Counted from the first letter of the stretch, positions 18,992-28,312 are shown. The stretch: 64,000 bases of DNA from Pseudomonas sp. R84 (GCF_009834515.1 NZ_CP019426.1:5215001-5279000); one strand, 5' to 3'. Notes: a model not told the origin generated them from the letters alone. Translations and numbers: made by a program.

Positions 18992-21883
18992 ATGAACGAC
19001 TTGTCAACCAATAGCAATAACCTGACGCAAGTGCTGATTTTCTCCACCGACCCGGATCCGGTAAGAATTCTGACGGATTACCCTCCATTCATTCCAGGTT
19101 ACAAGTCGCTGTCCGGGGATATCGCTGGCGTTAACCGAAACATGGTCAACAGCGACCGCCGAGGTTTGCTCGGCTATGTTTTTCCGTACCTGAACATGGA
19201 CAGCACCGACCAGTTGCGTGTGTACCTTGGGACCCGTCCAACGCTGGTTGCCGGACCTTTTCCCGTTGGCGCGTATATAAACCAACTGGTACCGTTTTAT
19301 ATTCCAGTCGCGTTTCTCGAACAGATGTATGCGACGCCTGTGCCGATTCCCGAAACGCTTGAGCTCTTCTGCAGCATTCAGCGGGTTAGCGAGAACGAGC
19401 GAAACTTCCCTCCCCTGCCGCTCCTGTACAAACCTTTTGATCCCGGCGAACTCGATACCCGACACGACCTGCCGAACAACCAGGGACTGGCTCTGCCAGT
19501 GCCCTCGGAAACCGTCATCGACAAAACCGTTATTGAAAACGGCATGTTCGTCACGATTCCGCAGTATTTGTACCAAGCCATCGGCGATTTGATCTACCTG
19601 GCGATAGGCCCGCGCGAACTGAGCCTGGAAGTGACTGCATTGGGTGATGTGCTGTTTGAACTGACACCGGGATTTCTAAAAACATTGCCCGACACCGACA
19701 AGGTGGCGATCACTTACGAGATTGTCGATATCGTGGAAAACGGCAGCGGCTGGTCATCGGCCGTTTCGCTTGCCTTGAAGCCGAACACGGTGTTGCTCGC
19801 AGCACCATTGGTTGATGAATCGGATGCCGAAGACAATCTCGATCACGACGCACTGGACGGCGGGTCGGCAACCGTAGTGATCACGGGTCAGTTCAAGTCC
19901 GGTGACATTATCAACCTTACCGTTGTCCTGTTTACCTCGGTGGGTGATCGGCTGGAGCGCATTATCAAAGAGGACGTGAAAGGCACATCACGTTCGCTGC
20001 GAATTCCTCTTGAGAATTCGTTCATTCAGAACGGCATCCGTGCGTCGATGGTACTCAGTTACACCAAGTTGAGCGGTGGCATCACGCAGCATTCAAAATG
20101 CACCACAGTCACCATCAGCGGCACGTCCCTCCCCGCCGCGGCTCCCACCATTGAGGAACAGCAAGGTAACGAACTGCCCGCTGACACCTCGCCGGCCCAT
20201 GTGCACATCCCCACCTACTGGCCGCTGCTCGAGGGAGCGACCGTAAGCCTGTATTGGCAAGTCACCTTGTCCAATGGTGTCGAGAACCTGTACATCTTTA
20301 GCCAGATCATCAATGACATCACGCAACCTGTGATCTTTACCGTAACCGGCGAATACATCGACCGGTTCGAGAGCTGCCCGCTGACCGTGCTTTACAAGAT
20401 CGAAAATCCCGGCAAAACCGTGGTGCAGTCCGGATCGCTGAAAATCACTATCGGCGCCGCAGCCGAATTACCGGCTCCACTCCTGGTACAAGCACTGCCC
20501 GGAAATCGGGTTCAGCCACTGGACACTCGCAACACCGCGACCGTGCGGGTCAGCGACCCGGCCATGAATCCGAGAAAAACCTACACCCTGACGATCAGAG
20601 GGCGTGCAGGTTTCGGCAGCCCGGTCATTACGTCAAAACCGGGTAACAACAGTGGTGAACTGCTATTCGACCTGCCGCCGACGGCTATCCCCGCCAATAT
20701 TGGCAGTTACATCAAAATCAGTTGTGTGAAAACCGAGAGTGGCAAACCCGACCAGCCTTCCGGTGTCAGCCGCTATGAGGTACTCCCCGTCGCCAACCCG
20801 CAAATCAACTTCCCGCAAATGAGCATCGAGGAAGCCAAGGGAGGCGTACTCGATCTCAATAACTTCAGCGGCGACGCACACTGGATATTGCCGCCGTACC
20901 TGTTTCAAGCCATCGGTACCCGTATGCGCGTTGCCATGAGCGATGACGAGCACGTCATCATGCTTTTCGATGCCGTGATCAACGCCACCCATGAGCGAGA
21001 AGGCTTGAAGGGAACGATCAGTCGGGAAGAACTGAAAAAATATAAAGACGGCACACAGGTCTTCGGCCTGTCAGTCGCCAACTACAGTGATCGGGGCGGC
21101 GTCGATACCTTTTTCCCTGTGCGTGAATTGACGATCAAAACGCAAATACTGGCGAGACCGGCGATCACACAATTAATAGACAATCAGGGCGCCATTACCG
21201 GGCCCGTTGCGAACGGTGGTGCCTGCGATGCCACGTCACCACAATTGGTCGGCACGGCAACGCCCGCAAGCAAAGTTCATTTGTTCAACGGCGACAACCT
21301 GTTAGGTATTTTTGATGTGGAGTCTTCAGGACTTTGGCGTACGAACGTCAATATCGGATTGGGTCGCCATGTATTAACGGCGAAAACTCCCGATGGGCAA
21401 CTGATATCCGCTCCCTGGGTTGTCACCATTCGCCCGGATCTTTATGACGACACCAGCTTCGTCGGCGGCTTCAACGGCTGGAGTATTGGGCCAGGTGGCG
21501 CAACTGGATACCTCGCGGCCCATACCTATACACAGGCGTTCTGGAACATCACACCTGCGGGCCGTAACTATGCCGGAGCCATTCTGTACAAATATTTGCA
21601 GCTTGTTGTCGGAGCAAGCTATCGCTTCGTAGCGCAAGTAGGCGATTTTACGGGGTCGGGAGGGCGGCATTTGCCCGTAATAAATTTGCGCGCGGGCAAT
21701 ATGCTAAATACACCGTTGTTCACGCTTGGCAGACAACAGAATTACACCTTGCAGGGCGACTTCACCGCCAATTCCGCCACAGCATTGTTTGAGATAGTCA
21801 GCCATCAAGGCACTCCAGACGGAAACGATTTCCTGATCTTCAATTTGCTGGTGCAACAGCTGACTAACCCACCGTCGGCGTGA
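18992..21883 (+). CDS. Large Ig-like repeat protein with C-terminal beta-sandwich domain, 963 aa
   Basis: I do not recognise a named family. The protein seems built of repeated beta-rich modules: the pair TIPQYLYQAIGDLIYLAIG (about residue 188) and ILPPYLFQAIGTRMRVAM (about 631) shows an internal duplication. Around residue 740 a bacterial Ig-like unit (QLVGTATPASKVHLFNGDNLLG, then SGLWRTNVN) appears. The last 140 residues form a lectin- or CBM-like sandwich beginning DTSFVGGFNGW. There is no classical signal peptide. It is likely an extracellular adhesive or lectin-like protein. A lux-box-like site lies about 98 bp upstream and a strong terminator downstream. By eye the base composition is less GC-rich than neighbouring core genes, which suggests accessory origin. 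Confidence 0.7.
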   Translation: MNDLSTNSNNLTQVLIFSTDPDPVRILTDYPPFIPGYKSLSGDIAGVNRNMVNSDRRGLLGYVFPYLNMDSTDQLRVYLGTRPTLVAGPFPVGAYINQLVPFYIPVAFLEQMYATPVPIPETLELFCSIQRVSENERNFPPLPLLYKPFDPGELDTRHDLPNNQGLALPVPSETVIDKTVIENGMFVTIPQYLYQAIGDLIYLAIGPRELSLEVTALGDVLFELTPGFLKTLPDTDKVAITYEIVDIVENGSGWSSAVSLALKPNTVLLAAPLVDESDAEDNLDHDALDGGSATVVITGQFKSGDIINLTVVLFTSVGDRLERIIKEDVKGTSRSLRIPLENSFIQNGIRASMVLSYTKLSGGITQHSKCTTVTISGTSLPAAAPTIEEQQGNELPADTSPAHVHIPTYWPLLEGATVSLYWQVTLSNGVENLYIFSQIINDITQPVIFTVTGEYIDRFESCPLTVLYKIENPGKTVVQSGSLKITIGAAAELPAPLLVQALPGNRVQPLDTRNTATVRVSDPAMNPRKTYTLTIRGRAGFGSPVITSKPGNNSGELLFDLPPTAIPANIGSYIKISCVKTESGKPDQPSGVSRYEVLPVANPQINFPQMSIEEAKGGVLDLNNFSGDAHWILPPYLFQAIGTRMRVAMSDDEHVIMLFDAVINATHEREGLKGTISREELKKYKDGTQVFGLSVANYSDRGGVDTFFPVRELTIKTQILARPAITQLIDNQGAITGPVANGGACDATSPQLVGTATPASKVHLFNGDNLLGIFDVESSGLWRTNVNIGLGRHVLTAKTPDGQLISAPWVVTIRPDLYDDTSFVGGFNGWSIGPGGATGYLAAHTYTQAFWNITPAGRNYAGAILYKYLQLVVGASYRFVAQVGDFTGSGGRHLPVINLRAGNMLNTPLFTLGRQQNYTLQGDFTANSATALFEIVSHQGTPDGNDFLIFNLLVQQLTNPPSA

Positions 21884-21920
21884 AACCAGCGAAAACGGGA
21901 ACTCGCAATGCACAGTAAAA

Positions 21921-21954
21921 ACGCGCTGAGACGTTGCCTCAGCGCGTTTTTTTT
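21921..21954 (+). terminator. Rho-independent terminator
   Basis: CGCGCTGAG and CTCAGCGCG form a perfect 9-bp stem around a 7-nt loop, preceded by an A-run and followed by eight T residues. It ends the transcript of the 963-residue protein, 38 bp after its stop. Confidence 0.93.
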
Positions 21955-22086
21955 GCGGTAAGCCTCAGCATTCGCAGCCCCTCATGGCGCTTCAGGTTCT
22001 ATAAACCCTTTTGTCGACAGCCAGGCAATCATGAGACAAACTCAACCTTTTAGTGCTTACCACAAGTTTTACTCATGGAGCCATCG

Positions 22087-23004
22087 GTGCTTGAAATCCG
22101 CCACCTGAAAACCCTGCATGCCCTGCGCGAAGCCGACAGCCTGGTCGATGCCGCCGACCGGCTGCACCTGACGCAATCGGCTTTGTCCCATCAGTTCAAG
22201 GAATTGGAGGAACGTCTGGGCATGGCGTTGTTCGTGCGCAAGACCAAACCGGTGCGTTTCACCAGCGCCGGTTTGCGCCTGCTGCAACTGGCCGACGCAA
22301 CCCTGCCGCTGCTGCGAGCCGCCGAACGGGATATCGGTCGTCTGGCCGGTGGCACCGCCGGGCGCTTGCACATGGCCATCGAATGCCACAGCTGCTTCCA
22401 GTGGCTGATGCCGACCATCGACCAGTTCCGCGATGCCTGGCCGGAAGTCGAACTCGACCTCGCCTCGGGCTTCGCCTTCGCGCCGCTGCCGGCCTTGGCC
22501 CGTGGCGATCTGGATCTGGTAGTGACGTCTGATCCACTGGAAATCGCTGGCATCACCTATGTGCCGCTGTTCACTTATGAAGCCATGCTGGCCGTGGCCA
22601 ATCAGCATGCACTGGCGAGCAAACCGTACATCGTCCCCGAAGATTTGCTCACGGAAACGCTGATCACCTACCCGGTGGAACGCGACCGCCTCGACATCTT
22701 CACGCGCTTCCTGGAACCGGCCGACATTGAGCCGGCCCAAGTACGCACCTCGGAACTGACGGTGATGATGATGCAACTGGTCGCCAGCGGCCGTGGCGTC
22801 TGCGGCATGCCGCACTGGGCGCTGCACGAGTACAGCTCGCGCGGATATGTGAAGGGTAAACGGCTGGGGGAAAAGGGTTTGTTTGCAACGTTGTATGCGG
22901 CGATTCGTACCGACATGCTCGATGCACCGTACATGCGTGATTTTCTGCTGACGGCGAAGGACACGTCGTTCTCGACCCTTGATGGTGTCAGCGCCGTGCG
23001 CTGA
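22087..23004 (+). CDS. metR: LysR-type regulator of methionine biosynthesis (MetR)
   Basis: A 305-residue LysR-family regulator. The N-terminal helix-turn-helix (SLVDAADRLHLTQSALSHQF) and the effector-domain stretch AIECHSCFQWLMP match E. coli MetR closely, including the IECHSC motif tied to homocysteine sensing. MetR activates met genes such as metE. I choose the GTG at 22087, which gives the family start L-E-I-R-H and the usual length. The ATG at 22075 forms part of GGAG, an ideal Shine-Dalgarno 6 nt before the GTG, so it is more likely the ribosome-binding site than the start. metE is not in this window. Confidence 0.92.
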   Translation: MLEIRHLKTLHALREADSLVDAADRLHLTQSALSHQFKELEERLGMALFVRKTKPVRFTSAGLRLLQLADATLPLLRAAERDIGRLAGGTAGRLHMAIECHSCFQWLMPTIDQFRDAWPEVELDLASGFAFAPLPALARGDLDLVVTSDPLEIAGITYVPLFTYEAMLAVANQHALASKPYIVPEDLLTETLITYPVERDRLDIFTRFLEPADIEPAQVRTSELTVMMMQLVASGRGVCGMPHWALHEYSSRGYVKGKRLGEKGLFATLYAAIRTDMLDAPYMRDFLLTAKDTSFSTLDGVSAVR

Positions 23005-23012
23005 CGCTAAAA

Positions 23013-23086
23013 ATCAAAAGATCGCAGCCTTCGGCAGCTCCTACAGAGATCAGTGTAGGAGCTGCCGAAGGCTGCGATCTTTTGAT
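23013..23086. repeat. REP-type palindrome (GTAGGAGCTGCCGAAGGCTGCGATC family)
   Basis: Two perfectly complementary 33-bp arms around an 8-bp loop lie between convergent metR and the acetyltransferase gene. It is the same family as 6587-6673, with one base pair changed in both arms (CCGAAGG instead of CCGCAGG), so the change was compensated. Confidence 0.85.
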
Positions 23087-23098
23087 CTAGCCCCCCTC

Positions 23099-23605
23099 TC
23101 AAGGTAATTCACGCCACATATGGATCTTGTCGAAGTAGTCTTCACCCACCCGCACCGCCAATGGTTCGAGGCCGAACTGGATGAAACCGCAGCGCTGGTA
23201 GAGGTTGAACGCGGCGTCATTGCCGGCGGTGACGGTGAGCTGGAGCAGTTTCAGCGCCGGATGGTTTTGCGCTTCGGCAATGGCCGCCTGCACCAGTTCA
23301 TGGCCCAGGCCATGCTGGCGAAAATCCGCCGACACGTACATGCCGAACAACGTGGCCTTGTGACGAGCCTTTTCCCGAGGCTCCAACGCCAGGCCGACTA
23401 TGCCGGCCAACGTACCGGCTTCAAACGCGCCAAGCACCACATCGAGTTTGCTGGTCAGGCGCCCTTCCCACCAGCTCAATGGCATCACCGCGCGTTCGCG
23501 CACGCTTGAGGTGAAGGCCTGCGGATGACGGTCATAGGCTTCGAGCATCAGTTCCCGGTATGCCAGGGCATGGCTGGCGTCCAGCCGTTCGATCCACATG
23601 CTCAC
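23099..23605 (-). CDS. GNAT family N-acetyltransferase
   Basis: A 168-residue single GNAT domain. The acetyl-CoA-binding motif A is visible as LFGMYVSADFRQHGLGHELV (R-x-x-G-x-G type), followed by LTVTAGNDAAFNLYQRCGF, the usual motif B. The acceptor substrate is unknown. The GTG at 23605 overlaps the stop of the upstream LysE-type gene (GTGA), which argues for translational coupling; an ATG two codons later is an alternative start. Together with the NUDIX and LysE genes it forms a likely three-gene operon. Confidence 0.85.
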   Translation of the reverse strand: MSMWIERLDASHALAYRELMLEAYDRHPQAFTSSVRERAVMPLSWWEGRLTSKLDVVLGAFEAGTLAGIVGLALEPREKARHKATLFGMYVSADFRQHGLGHELVQAAIAEAQNHPALKLLQLTVTAGNDAAFNLYQRCGFIQFGLEPLAVRVGEDYFDKIHMWRELP

Positions 23606-24240
23606 GCCGTCCTGCGTTGCTCAAACATCAGGCGCACGGCCAGACCAGCCAACACGAAGCCCATGAAATAACGCTGCAGTACCAGCCATGTCGGGTTGCG
23701 CACAAACCACGAAGCAATGCCCGCCGCGAACAGTGCGATCAGCAAATTCACGCAGAAACTGACGCTGATCTGGGTGAGGCCGAGAATGATGCTTTGGGTG
23801 AACACCGAGCCGTGTTCTGGCGTGATGAATTGCGGGAATACCGAAAGGTAGAACACGGCGATTTTCGGGTTCAGCGCACTGGTGAGAAAGCCCATGGTGA
23901 TCAGCTTGCGCGACGAGTCCACCGGCAACTGCTGCGCTTCGAACGGCGAGCGCGCCCCCGGTTTCAGCGCTTGCCAGGCCAGCCACAGCAGGTACAGCGC
24001 GCCGGCCCACTTGAGCACTTCGTAGGCCATCGGCACCGCGAGGAACACCGCCGTCAAACCAGCCGCCGCCGCAAACAGATGCACAAAGAACCCCGCCACC
24101 ACGCCGAGCAACGACGTGACCCCGGCCTTGCGTCCCTGACAGATCGAACGCGAGATCAGGTAGATCATGTTCGGCCCCGGCGTCAGCACCATCAGCAGTG
24201 CAGCAGCGGCGAAAATCAGCAGGTCTTGCAACGGGATCAT
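23602..24240 (-). CDS. LysE/RhtB family amino acid exporter
   Basis: A 212-residue inner-membrane protein with about six helices and the LysE-family N-terminal signature LMVLTPGPNMIYLISRS, then the middle motif GFLTSALNPKIAVFYLS. Members export amino acids or their derivatives (lysine, threonine, homoserine and others). The substrate is not deducible. It lies 23 bp after the NUDIX gene and overlaps the acetyltransferase by four bases. The pairing of an exporter with an acetyltransferase may reflect amino acid detoxification, but that is an inference. Confidence 0.9.
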   Translation of the reverse strand: MIPLQDLLIFAAAALLMVLTPGPNMIYLISRSICQGRKAGVTSLLGVVAGFFVHLFAAAAGLTAVFLAVPMAYEVLKWAGALYLLWLAWQALKPGARSPFEAQQLPVDSSRKLITMGFLTSALNPKIAVFYLSVFPQFITPEHGSVFTQSIILGLTQISVSFCVNLLIALFAAGIASWFVRNPTWLVLQRYFMGFVLAGLAVRLMFEQRRTA

Positions 24241-24263
24241 GGCAAAGTCCTTTGCGTGGATGA

Positions 24264-24683
24264 TCAGGCGATTGCGCTTAGCGAGTTGCGATAAAACGGC
24301 AGGATCAGGTCGCGTGTCAATGGTGCCAGATCGACTTCAGGATCAGTGGCCGGATCGACCCAGATCACCTCTTCGATTTCCGCCGCCGGCATGACGTCAG
24401 TGTCGATCGTCAGTTGAAAGATTTGCGCTTGCACAACGCACCCCGGCTCATTGGCGGCGGGAGCGGAAAACTGCCCGAGAAATGCCGCCTGCGCAGGATC
24501 GATCTGCAAACCCAGCTCCTCTTCCAGCTCACGCGCCAGTGCGTGCACCGGCAACTCGTGCGCTTCGATCTTGCCGCCCGGTTGCATGAACGCCGTGGTC
24601 CCGCGTTTGCGCACCAGCAGGGTCTGCCCTTGAGTGTTGAGCAACAATGCGGCGGCAATACGAATCGTGGAAGCAGTCGACAT
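24264..24683 (-). CDS. NUDIX hydrolase
   Basis: A 139-residue protein with a complete Nudix box at about residues 37-59: G-x5-E-x7-REL-x-EE-x-GL, read from GGKIEAHE through ARELEEELGL. Such enzymes cleave nucleoside diphosphates linked to another group, often as house-cleaning. The start at 24683 is preceded by AAGGA at a workable distance and gives the normal family length. It heads a likely operon with the LysE-type exporter and GNAT genes. Confidence 0.87.
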   Translation of the reverse strand: MSTASTIRIAAALLLNTQGQTLLVRKRGTTAFMQPGGKIEAHELPVHALARELEEELGLQIDPAQAAFLGQFSAPAANEPGCVVQAQIFQLTIDTDVMPAAEIEEVIWVDPATDPEVDLAPLTRDLILPFYRNSLSAIA

Positions 24684-24751
24684 ACGAAAAATCCTTGGCG
24701 CAAAAGCGCCAAGGATCACATGTCGGTCAACGGTATGCCAAGCCGCAAGGT

Positions 24752-26077
24752 TCAGCTCGCTTCCTGGAAATCCATCTCCGGCGGCTGCCGGCGGAAACCA
24801 CCAGTGAGCACCGCCAGATACACCACGCCGATCACCAGCCAGCTCAGGCCTAGATACACCGCCAGATGATCGAGGCTGACCATCAGCCACAGATCCGCGA
24901 CCAGACCAATGAACGGGAAGAGCAAAAACAGCACCAGCTCACGCAGGCCTTTTTTCTCGCCGCCGATCCAGTAATGGAAAATCACCGACAGGTTGACCAG
25001 GCTGAAAGCCAGGAACGCGCCGAAGTTGATGAAGGAGGTCGAAGTGGTCACGTCAAGTTTCAGCGCCAGCAACGCCACCACGGCGCAGAGCAGGATGCTG
25101 TTGACCGGCGTGCCGAAGCGCGTGTGCAAGGTGCCGAAGAACGACTTCGGCAGAACGCCGTCACGGCCCATGGCGAACAACAGTCGCGAACCGCTGGCCT
25201 GTGCCGACAGCCCTGAAGCGAACTGGCCGACAATCAGACCAATCAGGAAGATCGACACAAACAGGTCGCCACCGATGTTGCGGGCAATTTCATAGGCCGC
25301 CGAATCGACGCTGTCGAACTGGAACGACGGGTGCGCTATCTGCACAAAGTACGAAACGCCGACGAAGATCAGCCCGCCGATCAAGGTGATCAACATGATC
25401 GCCCGCGGGATGGTGCGGCGTGGGTCGCGGGTTTCTTCGGTCAAGGTACTGACCGCATCGAAACCGAGGAACGAATAGCAGGCAATCGCCGCGCCGCTCA
25501 TGATCAGCGGCATGTGCATGTCGCCGCTGAAGAACGGTTTGATCGACCACAATGGCGTGCTCGCATCGCCCCCGATGTAGTGCACGCACAGCGCGACGAA
25601 AGCGATCAGCACGAGGAATTGCACCAGCATCAACAAGGCATTGATGCCGTTGGCCAGTTTCAGGCCAATGATGTTGATTGCGCTGGTGATGCCGATGAAC
25701 GCCAGCACCCAGATCCATTGCGGGATCGACGGGAATGCCGAGGCCAGATACGCCGCGCCGATCAGCCAGATCGCCATCGGCAGAAACAGGTAATCGAGCA
25801 AGACTGCCCAACCGGCGATAAAGCCGAGTTTCGGGCTGATCGCCTTGCGTACGTAGCTGTAAGCGGAACCGGCGACCGGGAATGCGGCAGCCATGCGGCC
25901 GTAGCTCATGGCGGTGAAGAACATCGCGATCAGTGCCGCCAGATACGCGGCGGGCACCATGCCGGCGGTCGATTGGGCGAGGATGCCGAAGGTGCCGAGG
26001 ACAATGATCGGCGTCATGTAGGCGATGCCGAACAGCACCACCGACCCTAATGAAAGGGTGCGTTGCAAACGAGCCAT
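24752..26077 (-). CDS. APC superfamily amino acid/polyamine permease (PuuP-like)
   Basis: A 441-residue permease with about 12 membrane helices. The N-terminus LGSVVLFGIAYMTPIIVLGTFG and the segment YSFLGFDAVSTLTEETRDPRRTIPRAI are typical of the APC branch that includes the putrescine importer PuuP. It likely imports an amine or amino acid by proton symport. A nitrilase-fold amidase and a LuxR-type regulator lie upstream, so they may form a catabolic unit for a nitrogen compound, but a MITE-like repeat separates this gene from the amidase. Confidence 0.82.
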   Translation of the reverse strand: MARLQRTLSLGSVVLFGIAYMTPIIVLGTFGILAQSTAGMVPAAYLAALIAMFFTAMSYGRMAAAFPVAGSAYSYVRKAISPKLGFIAGWAVLLDYLFLPMAIWLIGAAYLASAFPSIPQWIWVLAFIGITSAINIIGLKLANGINALLMLVQFLVLIAFVALCVHYIGGDASTPLWSIKPFFSGDMHMPLIMSGAAIACYSFLGFDAVSTLTEETRDPRRTIPRAIMLITLIGGLIFVGVSYFVQIAHPSFQFDSVDSAAYEIARNIGGDLFVSIFLIGLIVGQFASGLSAQASGSRLLFAMGRDGVLPKSFFGTLHTRFGTPVNSILLCAVVALLALKLDVTTSTSFINFGAFLAFSLVNLSVIFHYWIGGEKKGLRELVLFLLFPFIGLVADLWLMVSLDHLAVYLGLSWLVIGVVYLAVLTGGFRRQPPEMDFQEAS

Positions 26078-26195
26078 GGGCGACTTACTCCGAATTTTAT
26101 TGGATTTATGGCAGAGCCGAGTTCGGCGAATATTTTCGGGTGTGGCTTTGTTGTTCTGGTGTTGTTTGAGTTTTTTGTTCGGCTTGAAATCTTTT

Positions 26196-26388
26196 CCCCC
26201 TCACCCCAGCCCTCTCCCCCAGGGGGTAGTGGGGGAAGGGAGCCGATATCCATGGGTTTCAACTCCTGAGTAGGACTTGAACTCGCAGTTTCAAACCCTG
26301 AGTGCGACTGGATCCGTCAGGTCGGCGTACCTCGAACAATCAACTCGGTCAGTCCCCTCTCCCCCCGGGAGAGGGCTAGGGTGAGGGC
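26196..26388. repeat. MITE-like repeat unit, copy 2
   Basis: The 316-bp gap between the permease and amidase genes holds a block with the same terminal sequences as 10293-10476: CCCTCACCCCAGCCCTCTCCC on the left and GAGAGGGCTAGGGTGAGGG on the right. The interior right part (TCAGGTCGGCG, later GGTCAGTCCCCTCTCCC) is also shared. No coding capacity is seen, and the rest of the gap shows no gene. Confidence 0.6.
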
Positions 26389-26393
26389 ATCGG

Positions 26394-27215
26394 TCAACGG
26401 CGTGGAATCAGCAACTCGCGAACACCATCGCCGTGCTCCACCACTTCCCCCGGCAACTTCAAGCGCTGATCATCCAGATAGCGGTAATCCCTGCGCGCAA
26501 TCTCTAACCGCGCGAAATCCAGCTCAACGCAGAACGTCCCTTCTTCCCGTCCGGCCTCGAACAACAGCGCGCCCAGCGGATCGACCAGCGCACTGCCGCC
26601 GGCAAACATCAAACCGTCATCCCCCGCCTCCACGCGATTGACCATCAACGCAAAGGCCTGATTCTCCTGGGCACGGGCCATGATCGCGGTGCGGTGAGTC
26701 GGCGCGTACGGGTCCATGTTGCCGTTGGTCACGATCAGCAACTCGGCACCGAGTTGCGCGAGGGCACGGGCCGACTCCGGAAACTCGATGTCGTAGCAGA
26801 TCAGCAGGCCAACGCGCACACCGTTCCACTCGCAGGTGACGTAGCGGTCGCCGGCCTCGAACACGCCGCGATCCGACGCCCACAAATGCGTCTTGCGGTA
26901 TTTCAGGGCGATGCCTTCAGGAGTAATCAGCAGCGTGGTGTTGTAGAAGCGACCGTGGTCGTTCTCGGCCATGCCGATCACCACAGCGATATTGCGTTTG
27001 CGCGCTGCGGCCAACACGGCGCTGACAGTCGGGCCGTCGACGGATTCGGCGGTTTGCGCCACGGTCTCGGCCGTCGGGAAGCCCATCAGGTGGGTTTCCG
27101 GGAACACGATCAATTGCGTGTCGGCAGCGCACGCGGCGATCGCTGCCAGTGCGCGTTCGAGGTTATATGCCGTGGCATTGTCACGGCCCGCCAGTTGGGC
27201 GAGTTCGACTTTCAT
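26394..27215 (-). CDS. Carbon-nitrogen hydrolase (nitrilase superfamily amidase)
   Basis: A 273-residue nitrilase-fold enzyme with the Glu-Lys-Cys triad visible: Glu40 in VFPETH, Lys108 in YRKTHLW and Cys140 in LICYDIEFPE. It hydrolyses a non-peptide C-N bond, for instance an amide or N-carbamoyl group. The YDIEFPE form after the cysteine fits amidases and omega-amidases rather than true nitrilases. It is divergent from the LuxR-type regulator 125 bp away, which may control it. Confidence 0.87.
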   Translation of the reverse strand: MKVELAQLAGRDNATAYNLERALAAIAACAADTQLIVFPETHLMGFPTAETVAQTAESVDGPTVSAVLAAARKRNIAVVIGMAENDHGRFYNTTLLITPEGIALKYRKTHLWASDRGVFEAGDRYVTCEWNGVRVGLLICYDIEFPESARALAQLGAELLIVTNGNMDPYAPTHRTAIMARAQENQAFALMVNRVEAGDDGLMFAGGSALVDPLGALLFEAGREEGTFCVELDFARLEIARRDYRYLDDQRLKLPGEVVEHGDGVRELLIPRR

Positions 27216-27340
27216 GGGAGTTCCTTGTTATGAGCGTCGGGCGCTGAAAGATTGCCCGGTGGCTGTCTGTGGGCCAGTATGCGCAGCAAGCGAGCGGCCA
27301 GGGAATTACGCGGCCGGGGTAACCCGATAGGGGTAGATCG

Positions 27341-28141
27341 ATGACACTTTCGTTTGACGACATCACCTGGCACCGCGCCGTCGGGCAATTGATCGACGCG
27401 CTGGACAAGCCGAACTTCTGGGCGCAACTGGTGCGACTGCTCGATCAGTACGTGCCGTTCGATAGCTGGGTGGTGCTGCTGTTCAGCGCCGATCAACACC
27501 CGCAGGTCTTCGCCGAATGCCCGGGCGCAGACGGCAGCCCTGACCCGTTGTTTCAGGATTATCTGCGCGGCCTGTACCTGCTCGACCCGTTCTACATCGC
27601 CTGTCGCGAGCAAACGCGCACCGGTCTGTATCGCTTGTCCGAGGTGGCGCCGGAGCATTTCGAACTGACCGAGTATTACCAGCGATACTTTCGTCTGAAT
27701 GTCGTGGCCGACGAAATCCAGTTCAATTGTCAGCTCGAAGGTGATCGCACGCTGTGTCTGTCGCTAGGCAGTGAAAAACGTTTCACTGGCGAACACATCG
27801 CCTTGCTGTCATTGATCCAGCCTTGGGTGCTGGGCCTGCTGCGCCAACGACTACCCTATGAGATCAACGAAACCGTGGCCCTCGCCGCCGCCCCTGTCCG
27901 GGCAGACTGGCGGGTGCAACTGGAGGCGTCGGTGCAACAACTCAAAGGTGCGCAACTGACCGCCCGCGAGCTGGATGTAGGGCGTTTGATGCTCAGCGGT
28001 TGCTCCAGTAAAGAAATCGCCCGTAAGCTGGAAATCTCCGTAGAAACCGTGAAAGTCCATAAGAAACACATGTACAGCAAGCTGGGGATCAAATCCCAGT
28101 CCGAGCTGTTTTCGATTTTTCTTCAGGCGCAAAACGCCTGA
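27341..28141 (+). CDS. LuxR-type helix-turn-helix regulator (no AHL-binding domain recognised)
   Basis: A 266-residue regulator with a clear C-terminal GerE/LuxR DNA-binding domain (about 205-260): LTARELDVGRLMLSGCSSKEIA then SVETVKVHKKHMYSKLGI. The N-terminal 190 residues look like a GAF/PAS-type sensor fold. I do not see the conserved Trp/Tyr/Asp pattern of acyl-homoserine-lactone receptors, so I do not assign it to the lux-box-like sites of this window. It is divergent from the nitrilase-fold amidase and followed by a glutamate-synthase-like gene, which suggests a role in nitrogen metabolism. Confidence 0.83.
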   Translation: MTLSFDDITWHRAVGQLIDALDKPNFWAQLVRLLDQYVPFDSWVVLLFSADQHPQVFAECPGADGSPDPLFQDYLRGLYLLDPFYIACREQTRTGLYRLSEVAPEHFELTEYYQRYFRLNVVADEIQFNCQLEGDRTLCLSLGSEKRFTGEHIALLSLIQPWVLGLLRQRLPYEINETVALAAAPVRADWRVQLEASVQQLKGAQLTARELDVGRLMLSGCSSKEIARKLEISVETVKVHKKHMYSKLGIKSQSELFSIFLQAQNA

Positions 28142-28162
28142 TCGTTTGGTGAAGTTGCCTCA

Positions 28163-28255
28163 TGTAGGAGTGAGCCTGCTCGCGATGGCGTCGGGTCAGT
28201 CAAATCATTTGTAGCTGATATACCGCTATCGCGAGCAGGCTCACTCCTACAGGGG
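28163..28255. repeat. REP-type inverted repeat (GTAGGAGTGAGCCTGCTCGCGAT family)
   Basis: Left arm TGTAGGAGTGAGCCTGCTCG, right arm its complement, with about 45 bp between, located between the LuxR-type and glutamate-synthase-like genes. Further members lie at 56714-56806 and 59365-59456. Confidence 0.8.
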
Positions 28256-28312
28256 AATGTGTTTATCCCTGAATCTTCGCTGATTATTCCGAGTCCGAAC
28301 CAAGGAAACCGT

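Noticed and set aside
27341..28141. The LuxR-type regulator as receptor for the lux-box-like sites
   Set aside because: It has a LuxR-type DNA-binding domain, but the N-terminal half lacks the conserved residue pattern of acyl-homoserine-lactone receptors, and no lux-box-like site lies next to it.
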